Assembly (NCBI GenBank): GCA_019637335.1
Contig: JAHBVV010000003.1
Coordinates: forward strand, 124,001-188,000
Length of the DNA stretch: 64,000 nt
Source: Candidatus Hydrogenedentota bacterium
Lineage (GTDB): Bacteria > Hydrogenedentota > Hydrogenedentia > Hydrogenedentales > JAEUWI01
Reading direction: 5' to 3'
Shown: in pieces, positions 18,688 to 26,269 of the stretch
Numbering within the stretch: the first letter of the stretch is position 1
How the letters are laid out: the number at the start of each line of letters is the position of its first letter
Notes under the pieces: model-generated
The model's database searches: none
Told to the model about the DNA's origin: nothing
The model's input: only the letters and a program-made list of their open reading frames with translations
Made by a program: the position numbers and the translations under genes

Positions 18688-18716
18688 TTTATATCATTTA
18701 TGATGTCGCTTGTCAA
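18688..18716 (-). promoter_or_regulatory. Sigma-70 promoter of the Argonaute operon with a palindromic operator candidate
   Basis: On the minus strand a perfect -35 TTGACA (18716-18711) is followed after exactly 17 bases by -10 TATAAA (18693-18688). The spacer contains the inverted repeat ATCAT-AA-ATGAT, an attractive binding site for the ribbon-helix-helix protein encoded first in the operon. The surrounding ~100 bp is strongly A/T-rich. The transcript start would fall near 18681, some 60 bases before the first gene. Confidence 0.7.
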
Positions 18717-18960
18717 TGTAATTGTCTCGATTTTACATACATATTCATACTAAGAGTGATAGCATATTGACGAATCGGAGCACTAAGTTGTTGTGTAGAA
18801 ATGGTTTACACATCCCGAAACGGAGTGGCAAAAGACGCTACTAATAGTAGGGATTAGGAAACATTGCTGGCCAATCCACCTAGGCGCTCCGTAATTCCCC
18901 TCCAGCCGCTCAAACTTCCGAATCAACCTACCAAAATGCGTCCCCTTCCCGTCATATGCC

Positions 18961-19205
18961 CATACCCCCCTCCACGATGCCCGGCGTCACGCCCAACTGC
19001 CCCGGTTGCGCCTTATCCTGGGCCGTTTGAATGTGTCCGTCAGCCCCCGGGACATGAATTCGCCGGGCCTGCACCGGCTCGAGGGCGCGCGCCGGGGGAC
19101 GTGGTCCGTTCGGGTAATCGGAAACTGGCGGATCACGTTCCAGTTCGCCGGCGAAGATGCGATTCAGGTTGACTCCGAAGTCGACCACTGTGGTGACGCC
19201 ATGCT
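18961..19205 (+). pseudogene. Degenerate HigB-like toxin remnant
   Basis: One frame encodes 'HAQLPRLRLILGRLNVS', then 'GLHRLEGARRGTWSVRVIGN' and 'WRITFQFAGEDAIQVD'. This is the central and C-terminal part of HigB (RelE superfamily) mRNA interferases, with the usual 'WSVRV.GNWRI.F.F' core. The N-terminal ~25 residues of the family and a clean start codon are missing, and the normal 'DYH' terminus is altered ('EVDHCGDAM'). It lies directly before a frameshifted HigA. A non-functional remnant is the best reading. Confidence 0.6.
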
Positions 19206-19478
19206 GATGCACAACCTGCCCCACCCGGCGAAGTTCTCGGGGACCTCTGCCTCGAATCCCTCCGCCTCAGCGTCACCGACGCCGCGAAGGCCCTCGGCGT
19301 GAGCCGCAAGACCCTCTCCAGTATCCTCAACGGCCACGCGGGCATCGGCCCGGAGATGGCCGTGCGCCTTTCCATCGCTCTTCCGCCTACGGCGGACGCT
19401 TCGCCCCGTGGTGGCGCGGTGCGACGAGCCGAGCAGCGCCGGGGTGCGTTGAAGGTGGCGCCGTTGACGCTGGGGTAG
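19201..19478 (+). pseudogene. Frameshifted HigA-like XRE antitoxin
   Basis: The start 'MLMHNLPHP' runs into the wrong frame. If one G is added at about 19227, the frame continues '[20 protein letters not shown]' then '[20 protein letters not shown]', the usual HigA helix-turn-helix. After '[11 protein letters not shown]'-type sequence the family C-terminus is replaced by a palindromic stretch (tccgcctacggcgga) and unrelated residues up to TAG 19476. So the gene is doubly damaged, by a 1-base deletion and a replaced 3' end. A second copy of the damaged 3' half is at 21756-21910. Confidence 0.65.
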
Positions 19479-19587
19479 GCTCAGTCCGCGGTCCACACGC
19501 ATCGGGCGCAGTAGGCCGCTACCGTAGGAACCGGCTCCCCGGCGCTATGGACAGGCGGGACGCCTATCCTACTTTTCGTCGGTCACC

Positions 19588-19628
19588 CCTCAGACCACCT
19601 TGTCGTCCGCCGCGACCAGCACTTCCTC
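19588..19628 (-). repeat. Detached copy of the nucleoside transporter 3' end
   Basis: These 41 bp match 22521-22564, the last codons of the transporter gene, with few differences (both encode ...EEVLVAADDKVV). The copy lies 2.9 kb away in the same orientation, beyond the rloAB region. It is best read as a duplication mark left by insertion of that region. Confidence 0.8.
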
Positions 19629-19734
19629 AACCCCGCCGTTCCTGGGCTCCGGAGGAACAGCAAGAACGTCGCCGAAAGCACGGGAGACCGTAATGAACTC
19701 AGGTCCACGTGCCCGCAATGTGCGATACGCTTTC

Positions 19735-20337
19735 TCATCCACCTCTGTCATCTTCTTCCAATAACCTCTCTGCCAGCCGGTACAAGGTCGTCCCCGCTTT
19801 CCGCGGCCAGTCCGGCGCGGGCGGAGTATCCCGTTTTCTTGCGCGCTCCACGGCGACCGCGATTCCCGGTTCGAGCGTGGCAATGTCCAGGTTGCCCTTG
19901 TCGTAGTGGGGCATGTGTTTTCGCAGGCGCGCGGCGGAGGCTTTCCGGTCCGGCGCGCCTTTCGCCGGCTCGAAGTGCAAGAGCAGCCAGTACTCGAAAC
20001 ACGGGTTGCTTACCGCCAATCCATACCGAGGTTCGGATTTGCTCCATTCGTGCAGGGAGTTAAGGTCTTCCTCCCGCCAGTGGTCCGTATCCACTACGAG
20101 CCAGGCCTCGTCCCCGGCGAGCAGATCGTTCTTTTCGATGTGTTCCCGCATGCGCTTCAAGACCTACCCGGGCGCGCTCTTGTCCTTCCCCTTAATGCAT
20201 TTCACATTGACCGCGTAGGCCGCTGAGTTGAAGAGCTTGAAGTAGGTCGGTTCCGTCTTCGATCCTTCTGTTGCGATAACGAAAAGTTTCTTGACGCGGC
20301 GTGTCCGGGCCGGACGATTGAATTTGCGCCGCGCCAT
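19735..20337 (-). pseudogene. rloB: RloB-like protein interrupted by an in-frame stop codon
   Basis: The reading frame from ATG 20337 encodes 'ARRKFNRPARTRRVKKLFVI', then 'ATEGSKTEPTYFKLFN', the classic RloB N-terminus. It then hits TAG at 20166-20164 (codon 58) and continues in the same frame with 'WLVVDTDHWREEDL', 'SNPCFEYWLLLHF' and a C-terminal helix. A full RloB is about 200 residues, exactly the length obtained when the TAG is read through. Six bases separate it from the upstream ATPase gene. RloA/RloB pairs (AbiL-like) are associated with phage defence. A single-base change (for example CAG to TAG) or a sequencing error would explain the stop. Confidence 0.8.
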
Positions 20338-20343
20338 GCCCCG

Positions 20344-21687
20344 TCAAACCCCGTCGTTCACGGGCGCACTGGCCGCCAATTCACCGGAAAGGAGGATTCG
20401 GGGCACCCCGCCCAGCCGCCCCTGGAGGTAGCGCTTCCGGATGTCCGTATCATTGCGCAACTCCTTGTATTCTGCGAAGGAGAACAGTTGCGACTGGCCA
20501 CCGGCATCCCGCTCCGCGACCCACATCTCGTCCCGGCGCAGCAAGTCCTGGTCCATGAGGAAGACGTCGTGGGTGGTGAAGACCAACTGCGACCGCGACG
20601 CCGCGTTACAGGAATCCAGGTACGCCTCGAGCAACCGCCGCGTCAGGAGCGTGTGCATGCTGCGGTCCAGTTCGTCGATCACGTAGACCTTGTCACATTG
20701 GGCGCTGGATGCCTCTATAAAGGCGGGAAGCAGATCAATCACCCGCTGGGTCCCCGATGACTCCTGATTCAAGTCAAACTTGATTCTGGAACCGTCGGAG
20801 CGGTTGTGATTGGACACCAGCTTTCGAACCCTAATCCCGCCGTCTGCCCTGGCTGTGAGTACAAACCGTTCATTCGTGTCTCTATTGTGAATGCGGTGAA
20901 TCCCACCCGACTTTATGACGTGATTTACGACAGCAATCAGGTTGTCGGGTAGTGGCAGGTTTTCCAGCGGAATCTCTTCGGCGCCCAGGTGCGCAATCCC
21001 GGTGTCTAACTGAGCGAGAGAAGAACTCATAACGCCGTATAGAGGCTGGTCCTCTTCCAGGTGATCTTCGAAATTCTCCACACGGAAATCCGGGGCGATC
21101 AGCACCAGGCTGCTCTTGAACCAGTCGTAGACGGGCCGAAAGTCGGTCACGTTCTGGGACACCGCGTTAGTGAGGTACAGCTGATTCTCTTTGGTGCCCT
21201 GAAAAGCGAATCGATAAAAGTCTTTCGGCTTCAATGAGCCATGAAGCGCTTCCAGTTTCTGTGCTTTGCGGTCATAGAGCACTGTTTCACTGGAACTGTT
21301 GATGCGGACCAGCCGCTCCTCGGTCACGGACTTTGCCGTGAGCGAAAAGCTGTAATCGTAGACCATATCGCCAATCAGCAGTTCAAAATGAAAGGTGCAA
21401 GGCTCGTTCTCCGCCCCGGGATCCAGGAGGAAGGGTGTAACGGGAATGGGCGCGTCAGGATGCACTCCTCGGACCACGAAACTCTTGGCAAAGGCCAGTG
21501 ACTTCACGAAATTGGTCTTGCCAGACGCATTCCCACCGTAGATCGCCGCAACGGGCAGCAGGCGCAAGTCGAACTTGTTGACCCGAGCCACGCGGTCATT
21601 GTGCTGGAGTTCCTTGCTCGCGATCATCGAGAATGCGGCTTCTTGGTAAAAAGAAAGCCAATTCTGGAACGAATACCGGATCAGCAT
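20344..21687 (-). CDS. rloA: RloA/AbiLi-like AAA family ATPase
   Basis: The 447-residue protein is an OLD/SMC-like ABC ATPase of the AAA_15/21 type. The start 'MLIRYSFQNWLSFYQEAAFS' is typical; the Walker A is 'AAIYGGNASGKTNFVKSL'. The signature region is 'NQESSGTQRVIDLLPAF', the Walker B 'KVYVIDELDRSMH', and the H-loop 'LVFTTHDVFL'. All catalytic elements look intact. It is followed after six bases by rloB, the usual partner in AbiL/RloAB abortive-infection systems, where the ATPase is thought to control the partner nuclease-like protein. Because rloB carries a stop codon, the pair may now be inactive. Confidence 0.82.
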   Translation of the reverse strand: MLIRYSFQNWLSFYQEAAFSMIASKELQHNDRVARVNKFDLRLLPVAAIYGGNASGKTNFVKSLAFAKSFVVRGVHPDAPIPVTPFLLDPGAENEPCTFHFELLIGDMVYDYSFSLTAKSVTEERLVRINSSSETVLYDRKAQKLEALHGSLKPKDFYRFAFQGTKENQLYLTNAVSQNVTDFRPVYDWFKSSLVLIAPDFRVENFEDHLEEDQPLYGVMSSSLAQLDTGIAHLGAEEIPLENLPLPDNLIAVVNHVIKSGGIHRIHNRDTNERFVLTARADGGIRVRKLVSNHNRSDGSRIKFDLNQESSGTQRVIDLLPAFIEASSAQCDKVYVIDELDRSMHTLLTRRLLEAYLDSCNAASRSQLVFTTHDVFLMDQDLLRRDEMWVAERDAGGQSQLFSFAEYKELRNDTDIRKRYLQGRLGGVPRILLSGELAASAPVNDGV

Positions 21688-21755
21688 TTTGCGGCTCCTG
21701 CGAGATTTTTTCTCTCCCCAGCTAGATTATAGCATAGGAATCGTCAAAATGTCGT

Positions 21756-21910
21756 GTTGTATGAGAAAAACCCTCCCCAGCATCCTCAACGGCCACGCCC
21801 GCATCAGCCCGGAGATGGCCGTGCGCCTTTCCACCAGCTTTCCGCCTACGGCGGACGCTTCGCGCCGTGGTGGCGCGGTGCGACGATCCGAACAGCGGCG
21901 GGTGCGTTGA
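21756..21910 (+). pseudogene. Truncated second copy of the HigA-like gene
   Basis: The frame 'MRKTLPSILNGHARISPEMA' followed by 'VRLSTSFPPTADASRRGGAV' matches the 3' half of the broken higA at 19310-19463, including its abnormal palindrome-derived tail. The 5' half is missing. Since both copies share the same replaced C-terminus, the copy was made after higA was already damaged. Confidence 0.7.
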
Positions 21911-21932
21911 AGGTGACGACGTTGCCGCACGT

Positions 21933-22201
21933 TCAGTAGTGATTCCGGCAAGCGATGACGCGAATACGGTCCTCGGAAACTTTGTAGACAATACGTGTTC
22001 GGTGTAGATTCGCCGCGACCAGCATCCGGTAAGCTCGAATTTAAGCGGTTCCGGCTTGCCTATCCCCTCGAAGGGGTTCGCCCGAGTTTCTTCCAAAATC
22101 CGGAGAATCCGCAGCGCGTTCTTCCGGTCATGGTTCACCCACCACGCAAGATCTTCGAAGGCGACGGGCTCAAATTCCAAGTTTCGCGCGTGCGTCATCA
22201 A
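21933..22201 (-). pseudogene. yoeB: Frameshifted YoeB/Txe-type mRNA interferase
   Basis: Reading leftwards from 22201, 'EFEPVAFEDLAWWVNHDRKN' and 'NPFEGIGKPEPLKFELTGCW' are diagnostic of YoeB. After 'SRRIYTEH' one base is missing near 21995. Restoring it gives 'RIVYKVSEDRIRVIACRNHY' and a stop at 21935-21933, exactly the family ending with its catalytic His/Tyr. The intact family is 85-90 residues. The start overlaps the upstream antitoxin gene by about 32 bases, normal for this pair. Confidence 0.8.
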
Positions 22202-22391
22202 GTGAAATGCACCCCTCGGATCGATTCAATGCCCCAAGCAGCCGCTTCCGCATTACGGGATTGCTTAGCAAGTATGCCGTCTCGCGCTCCGAAGCGATCT
22301 CCCGCCAGATTTCAATAGGAACGATAACGCCCACTTCCTGCCCGTCCGCGTCGGTAATGTATAGAATTTCGTTCTCGCTCATTGGTATCAC
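22170..22391 (-). CDS. Phd/YefM-like antitoxin partner of the broken YoeB
   Basis: A ~70-residue protein ('EILYITDADGQEVGVIVPIE', then 'IWREIASERETAYLLSNPVM' and 'KLGI' at the end). It resembles the short Phd-like antitoxins found next to YoeB/RelE toxins. The start is either 22391 (MIPMSEN) or, better, 22382 (MSEN). It overlaps the following toxin frame. A paralogue with the same 'TDADG.E..VIVPI.VWR.I' core is encoded at 25898. A 12-unit heptanucleotide array lies ~40 bases upstream, where its promoter would be expected. Confidence 0.65.
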   Translation of the reverse strand: MIPMSENEILYITDADGQEVGVIVPIEIWREIASERETAYLLSNPVMRKRLLGALNRSEGCISLDDARAKLGI

Positions 22392-22432
22392 CTCCCATCG
22401 ATCCTAACACAAGGGCTGGAATGGCGCCACAA

Positions 22433-22516
22433 CCGTCCACCGTCCACCGTCCACCGTCCACCGTCAACCGTCAACCGTCAACCGTCAACCGTCAACTGTC
22501 AACTGTCAACTGTCAA
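22433..22516 (+). repeat. Twelve-unit heptanucleotide tandem repeat
   Basis: Four CCGTCCA, five CCGTCAA and three CTGTCAA units in sequence, followed by CTG. Each unit differs from its neighbour block by one base, a record of stepwise mutation and expansion. The last block is the same heptamer that sits at the mtaB start (13084). It lies between the antitoxin 5' end and the 3' end of the transporter gene. Confidence 0.9.
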
Positions 22517-22522
22517 CTGCCC

Positions 22523-23785
22523 TCAAACCACCTTATCGTCCGCCGCGACCAGCACCTCTTCCTCGGCAATCTCCACCGCCGCCTTGCCCGGACCCCGGAA
22601 GAACAGCAGGAACACCGCAAGCACCGCGACCGCGCCCCAGGCGGGCAGGCGCCAGATGGCGTCCCAGTCGTGGGCGAAGCCGTTGACCGGCTCGGCGAGT
22701 CTGTGGGCTTCCATCACCTTCCCGGCCAGGAGCGTGCCCACGAAGGCGCCGACGCCCCAGAGGATAAACGCGATGAAGCCCTGGGCCGCGCCGCGCATGC
22801 GTTCGTTGCATTCTTCGTCGACGTAGAGCTGCCCGGCGATGAAGAGGAAGTCGTAGCAGACGCCGTGGAGCAGGATGGCGCTGACGATGAGCATCGTGGC
22901 GAGGGTGGTCGCGTCCACGCTCTGGGCGAGGAGGAAATAGCGGGCGGCCCACGCGATGATGCCGATGGCGATGGTCTTCTTGTAGCCCAGCTTATTCAGC
23001 ATGGGCGGCAGGAGGAGGAGAAAGACGACGTCGGATACCTGGGCGAGGGTGAGGGTGCCGGCGAAGTTCTCCCAGCCCCGCTCGGTGAGGTAAATGCCGA
23101 TGTTGACGAAGTAGAAGTACAGCGGGATGCAGATGAGGAACATGCAGGCGATGAAGATGGCGAAGGAGGGTTTCTTCAGCATGCCGAGGGCGTCGAGGCC
23201 GAGGATCTCGCGCAGGGGGACGTTCTCCCCCACTTTCATCGGCGGCGTGTGGGGCAGGGTCAGCGAATAGAGCCCGAGGGCGAAGGAACTGGCGCCGGCG
23301 ATGTAGAACTGGAGGGCCACCTGCTCCGCGCGGAACGCGGTGACGACGAGGCCGGCGGCGACCCAGCCCACGGCGGAAAGCACCTTCACGTGGGGGAAGT
23401 CTTTTTTCGCGTCGGGGAGTTGGTGCAGCGACAGGGAATTGCCCAGCGCGAGCGTGGGCACGTAGGTGGCGCAGTAGACGATGAGCAGGATGTAGAAGGG
23501 CGTGAAGTCCGCCATCTGCGGCAAGAGACAGAGCAGGAGCCCGCCGGCGATCCCGAGGACCCCGAGCATCTTCTCCGAGGCGAAATAACGATCCGCGATG
23601 AGGCCCACGAAGAACGGCGAGATCATCGCGCCCACGGCGAAGGCCCCATAGGCCAGTCCGATCTGGCCGCCGGTGAATTCCAGGGTGGTGGAAAGGTAGG
23701 CCCCCATGCTCGCATACCACGAACCCCAGGTGAAATACTGGAGAAACATAAAAACCGACAGGCGAATCTTGATGTTCGATGGCAT
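22523..23785 (-). CDS. Nucleoside:H+ symporter family MFS transporter
   Basis: The 420-residue integral membrane protein has about twelve hydrophobic helices. The N-terminus 'IKIRLSVFMFLQYFTWGSWY' and 'GLIADRYFASEKMLGVLGI' are typical of the NupG/XapB-like nucleoside:H+ symporter branch of the MFS. 'CYDFLFIAGQLYVDEECNER' then 'MRGAAQGFIAF' is a strong family mark in the second half. It likely imports nucleosides. The last 13 codons (...EEVLVAADDKVV) are duplicated 2.9 kb downstream at 19588-19628. Confidence 0.85.
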   Translation of the reverse strand: MPSNIKIRLSVFMFLQYFTWGSWYASMGAYLSTTLEFTGGQIGLAYGAFAVGAMISPFFVGLIADRYFASEKMLGVLGIAGGLLLCLLPQMADFTPFYILLIVYCATYVPTLALGNSLSLHQLPDAKKDFPHVKVLSAVGWVAAGLVVTAFRAEQVALQFYIAGASSFALGLYSLTLPHTPPMKVGENVPLREILGLDALGMLKKPSFAIFIACMFLICIPLYFYFVNIGIYLTERGWENFAGTLTLAQVSDVVFLLLLPPMLNKLGYKKTIAIGIIAWAARYFLLAQSVDATTLATMLIVSAILLHGVCYDFLFIAGQLYVDEECNERMRGAAQGFIAFILWGVGAFVGTLLAGKVMEAHRLAEPVNGFAHDWDAIWRLPAWGAVAVLAVFLLFFRGPGKAAVEIAEEEVLVAADDKVV

Positions 23786-24073
23786 GATAATCCTCGGGTG
23801 GGGGCTGGGGACTCTACCAGTGGCGTTCCGTGGGGGTGATTAGAGCCCAAAGCACGCCGCGATAGCAATCGTGGCGCCTTGAGGCCAGTCGTGCCCCTGT
23901 CCTGGTGGGGTATGGGTTTGCAGGACCTCGGTATGGCGCCCCCGTCCCAGGCCGCCGCCCCAACTTGAGGCGCGGCTTCCCAATCCCCTATCCTGCCCGT
24001 GCGCGGGGCGCCGGTGGCAGGCGGCGTCCGCGGCGCGTTTTGTCTGGTTTTTCCTGCCTCGAACAGGTTCCCC

Positions 24074-25606
24074 ATGATGATTCGATCCGCCCTTCTTTCC
24101 ATGCTCATCGTATTCCTGGCCAGCGCCGCACCGGGCGCGGAACACTCCGCGCTCTGGGGCGCGAATGGCGAGGCGTGGTCGCCTTCCAGCCGCCTGCCCG
24201 ATTTCTCCTTCGCGGGCTACCGCCGCGGCGAGGCCGCGATTCCCGATCTCCCCGTGCGCCACAACGTCCGCGATTTCGGCGCGAAGGGCGACGGCGAACA
24301 CGACGACACCGTGGCGTTCAAGGCGGCGATTGCGGCCGCCGTATCCGGCGCGGTGTTCGTCCCCGAGGGGCGCTACATCATCACCGATCTGATCGTAATC
24401 GACAAGCCCGGCGTGGTCCTGCGCGGCGCGGGGCCCGACAAGACCACCCTCTATTTCCCTACCCCGCTGAACGACATCAAGCCGAACTGGGGCGCGACCA
24501 CGGGCGGGCGCCGGACGTCGAACTACTCCTGGTCCGGCGGCTTCATCACGATCCGCGGCGATTTCCAGTCCGAGCGCCTCGCGGGCATCGCGGCCCCGGC
24601 CCGGCGCGGCGACTACCAGGTGACGGTGGACGACGCGGCGCCCTTTTCCGCCGGGCAGGAGGTGGACATCCGCGTGAAGGATCAGGAGGACAACGCCCTG
24701 GCGATCCACCTCTACGACGGCGACCCGCGCATCGGGGTGGACAAGATCAACGGGCGCACCCAGGCCTCCATTGTCGCGCGCATTGTCGCGATTGACGGAA
24801 ACACCCTCACGATCGACCGCCCGCTCCGCTTCGACATCGAGGCGCGCTGGAGCCCGTCGGTGCACCGCCACGAGCCCACCGTGACCGAGAGCGGCATCGA
24901 GGGCATCCGCTTCGAATTCCCCAACACCCCCTACGAGGGCCACTTCACCGAGGTGGGCTACAACGCCTTCGCGATCACCGGGGCGGCGCACTGCTGGGTG
25001 CGCAACGTCCACATCCACAATGCCGACAGCGGCGGCTTCGTGTCCGGGCGCTTCAACACGATCGATGGCATCGGCTTCACCTCGGAGCGCCGTCCCGAAC
25101 CCGAGACGAGAGCCATCGAAGGGCGCGGCGCGCAGGGCCACCACGGGATCATCCTGCGGGACGACAACCTGTGCACCAACTTCAACCTGGAGAGCAAGTT
25201 CATCCACGATCTCTGCGTCAGCGGCAGCGCCGGCAACGTCTACTCCAACGGACGCGGCCGCAATCTCTCCTTCGATCACCACCGCCGCGCGCCCCACGAA
25301 AACCTCTTCACCAACATCCATGTCGGCGCGGGCACGGAAATCTGGCGTTCCGGCGGCGGCGCGGACCTCGGCGCGCACTGCGGCGCCCGGGGAACCTTCT
25401 GGAACATCCGCTCGGACAAGCCCGTGCCCCTGCCCTCCGAAAACTGGGGCCCCTGGTCGATGAACTTCGTCGGTCTGCATACAGACGCCGAGGCGTCAAG
25501 CGGAGAGCGCGCGCGCTGGAACGAGCCCATCCCACCGGCCGACCTGGCGCCCGCCAACCTCCACGAGGCCCAGCTCCAGCGACGCCTGGAGCAGGGCGGC
25601 GGCTGA
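24074..25606 (+). CDS. Secreted pectate-lyase-like right-handed beta-helix protein
   Basis: A 510-residue protein with a signal peptide (MMIRSALLSMLIVFLASAAPGA). 'VRHNVRDFGAKGDGEHDDTV' followed by 'AFKAAIAAA' is the classic start of the Pectate_lyase_3 beta-helix. 'VFVPEGRYIITDLIVIDKPG' and 'VVLRGAGPDKTTLYF' are the first coils; later 'WVRNVHIHNADSGGFVSGRF' repeats follow. It is probably an extracellular polysaccharide-processing enzyme; substrate and catalytic residues are unknown. The start at 24074 gives the signal peptide. The stop codon lies inside the 9-bp direct repeat created by the adjacent MITE-like element. Confidence 0.8.
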   Translation: MMIRSALLSMLIVFLASAAPGAEHSALWGANGEAWSPSSRLPDFSFAGYRRGEAAIPDLPVRHNVRDFGAKGDGEHDDTVAFKAAIAAAVSGAVFVPEGRYIITDLIVIDKPGVVLRGAGPDKTTLYFPTPLNDIKPNWGATTGGRRTSNYSWSGGFITIRGDFQSERLAGIAAPARRGDYQVTVDDAAPFSAGQEVDIRVKDQEDNALAIHLYDGDPRIGVDKINGRTQASIVARIVAIDGNTLTIDRPLRFDIEARWSPSVHRHEPTVTESGIEGIRFEFPNTPYEGHFTEVGYNAFAITGAAHCWVRNVHIHNADSGGFVSGRFNTIDGIGFTSERRPEPETRAIEGRGAQGHHGIILRDDNLCTNFNLESKFIHDLCVSGSAGNVYSNGRGRNLSFDHHRRAPHENLFTNIHVGAGTEIWRSGGGADLGAHCGARGTFWNIRSDKPVPLPSENWGPWSMNFVGLHTDAEASSGERARWNEPIPPADLAPANLHEAQLQRRLEQGGG

Positions 25607-25847
25607 GGGACTGGGCAATCGCATTTAAACCCGATCACGGTATTTGGGCGTAAACTTGAGTTGATTTGGAGCCTTGAATCAATGAAAGTGAGCGTATTGG
25701 AGCGCTGGCATCTCTGCCGGCAAGGTCCGGGATTCGCCGCAGGCGAAATGCCAGCGCTCCAACACGCGCCCTTCTTTACATTTCAGGTGGTTCGTATGGC
25801 GCTCGGCTCGGACAGGAAGTTTAAATGCGATTGCCCTGGGCTGAGGG
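25601..25847. mobile_element. MITE-like element, family 1 copy A, with flanking direct repeats
   Basis: A 229-bp non-coding unit (25610-25838) has terminal inverted repeats GGGCAATCGCATTTA (25613-25627) and TAAATGCGATTGCCC (25822-25836). The 9-bp direct repeats GGCTGAGGG (25601-25609 and 25839-25847) flank it, as expected for a target-site duplication. Inside lies a perfect 15-bp inverted repeat starting TTGGAGCGCTGGCAT (25697-25711 with 25748-25762). An inverted, diverged copy is at 59189-59392. It encodes no transposase, so mobilisation must have been in trans. Confidence 0.85.
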
Positions 25848-25897
25848 CGTGAGAGGGGGGGCTTGCGATATGCTAGAATGGGAAGAAAGGAGACCCG

Positions 25898-26185
25898 ATG
25901 TCGAGCACCAGTGTAAAAGTCGTCACGGATGCCGATGGCCGGGAAATTGAGGTCATTGTTCCCATTGCGGTGTGGCGACAAATCACTTCCTCGCGCGAAG
26001 TCGCGGCGCTTCTGGAGCGGGCCGTCGGCGCCCCGGGGGCCGCGGCATCCGGCGAGAGGCTGGCGCGCCGCTCCCGCGCCCGGATAGGCGCCGATGAACT
26101 CACCGGCCTCCCCGTCTTCCTTACGCCCCCGGATTCACCCACGTTGACGCTGGAAGACGTCAAGCGCCTCGAGGACGAGTGGTGA
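25898..26185 (+). CDS. Orphan Phd-like antitoxin-type small protein
   Basis: A 95-residue protein whose N-terminus 'VVTDADGREIEVIVPIAVWR' is closely related to the antitoxin at 22170-22391. The middle is Ala/Arg-rich and the end 'LTLEDVKRLEDEW' is acidic, as in toxin-binding tails. AAAGGAG lies six bases before the ATG. No toxin follows; the next gene is convergent. It could be a solitary antitoxin or a DNA-binding remnant. Confidence 0.55.
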   Translation: MSSTSVKVVTDADGREIEVIVPIAVWRQITSSREVAALLERAVGAPGAAASGERLARRSRARIGADELTGLPVFLTPPDSPTLTLEDVKRLEDEW

Positions 26186-26269
26186 AGGTCGGCCGACTGG
26201 TAGCCGACCCGCCGCCGCCATCGCCAGAGCCTTCCGGCAAGTGCAGTGAAGTACACGTGTAACGCCATC

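Noticed and set aside
19590-19755. Small gene overlapping the end of rloB and ending in ...EEVLVAADDKVV
   Set aside because: Its C-terminus is the duplicated transporter tail and its start lies inside rloB, so it is a chance fusion frame.
20164-20166. Pyrrolysine or selenocysteine reading of the stop codon in rloB
   Set aside because: TAG excludes selenocysteine; no pyl genes or structural context support recoding. A mutation or sequencing error is simpler.
22382-23839. Plus-strand frame of 485 codons across the transporter gene
   Set aside because: Highly charged repetitive translation, a shadow of the membrane transporter on the minus strand. It also starts in the heptamer array.
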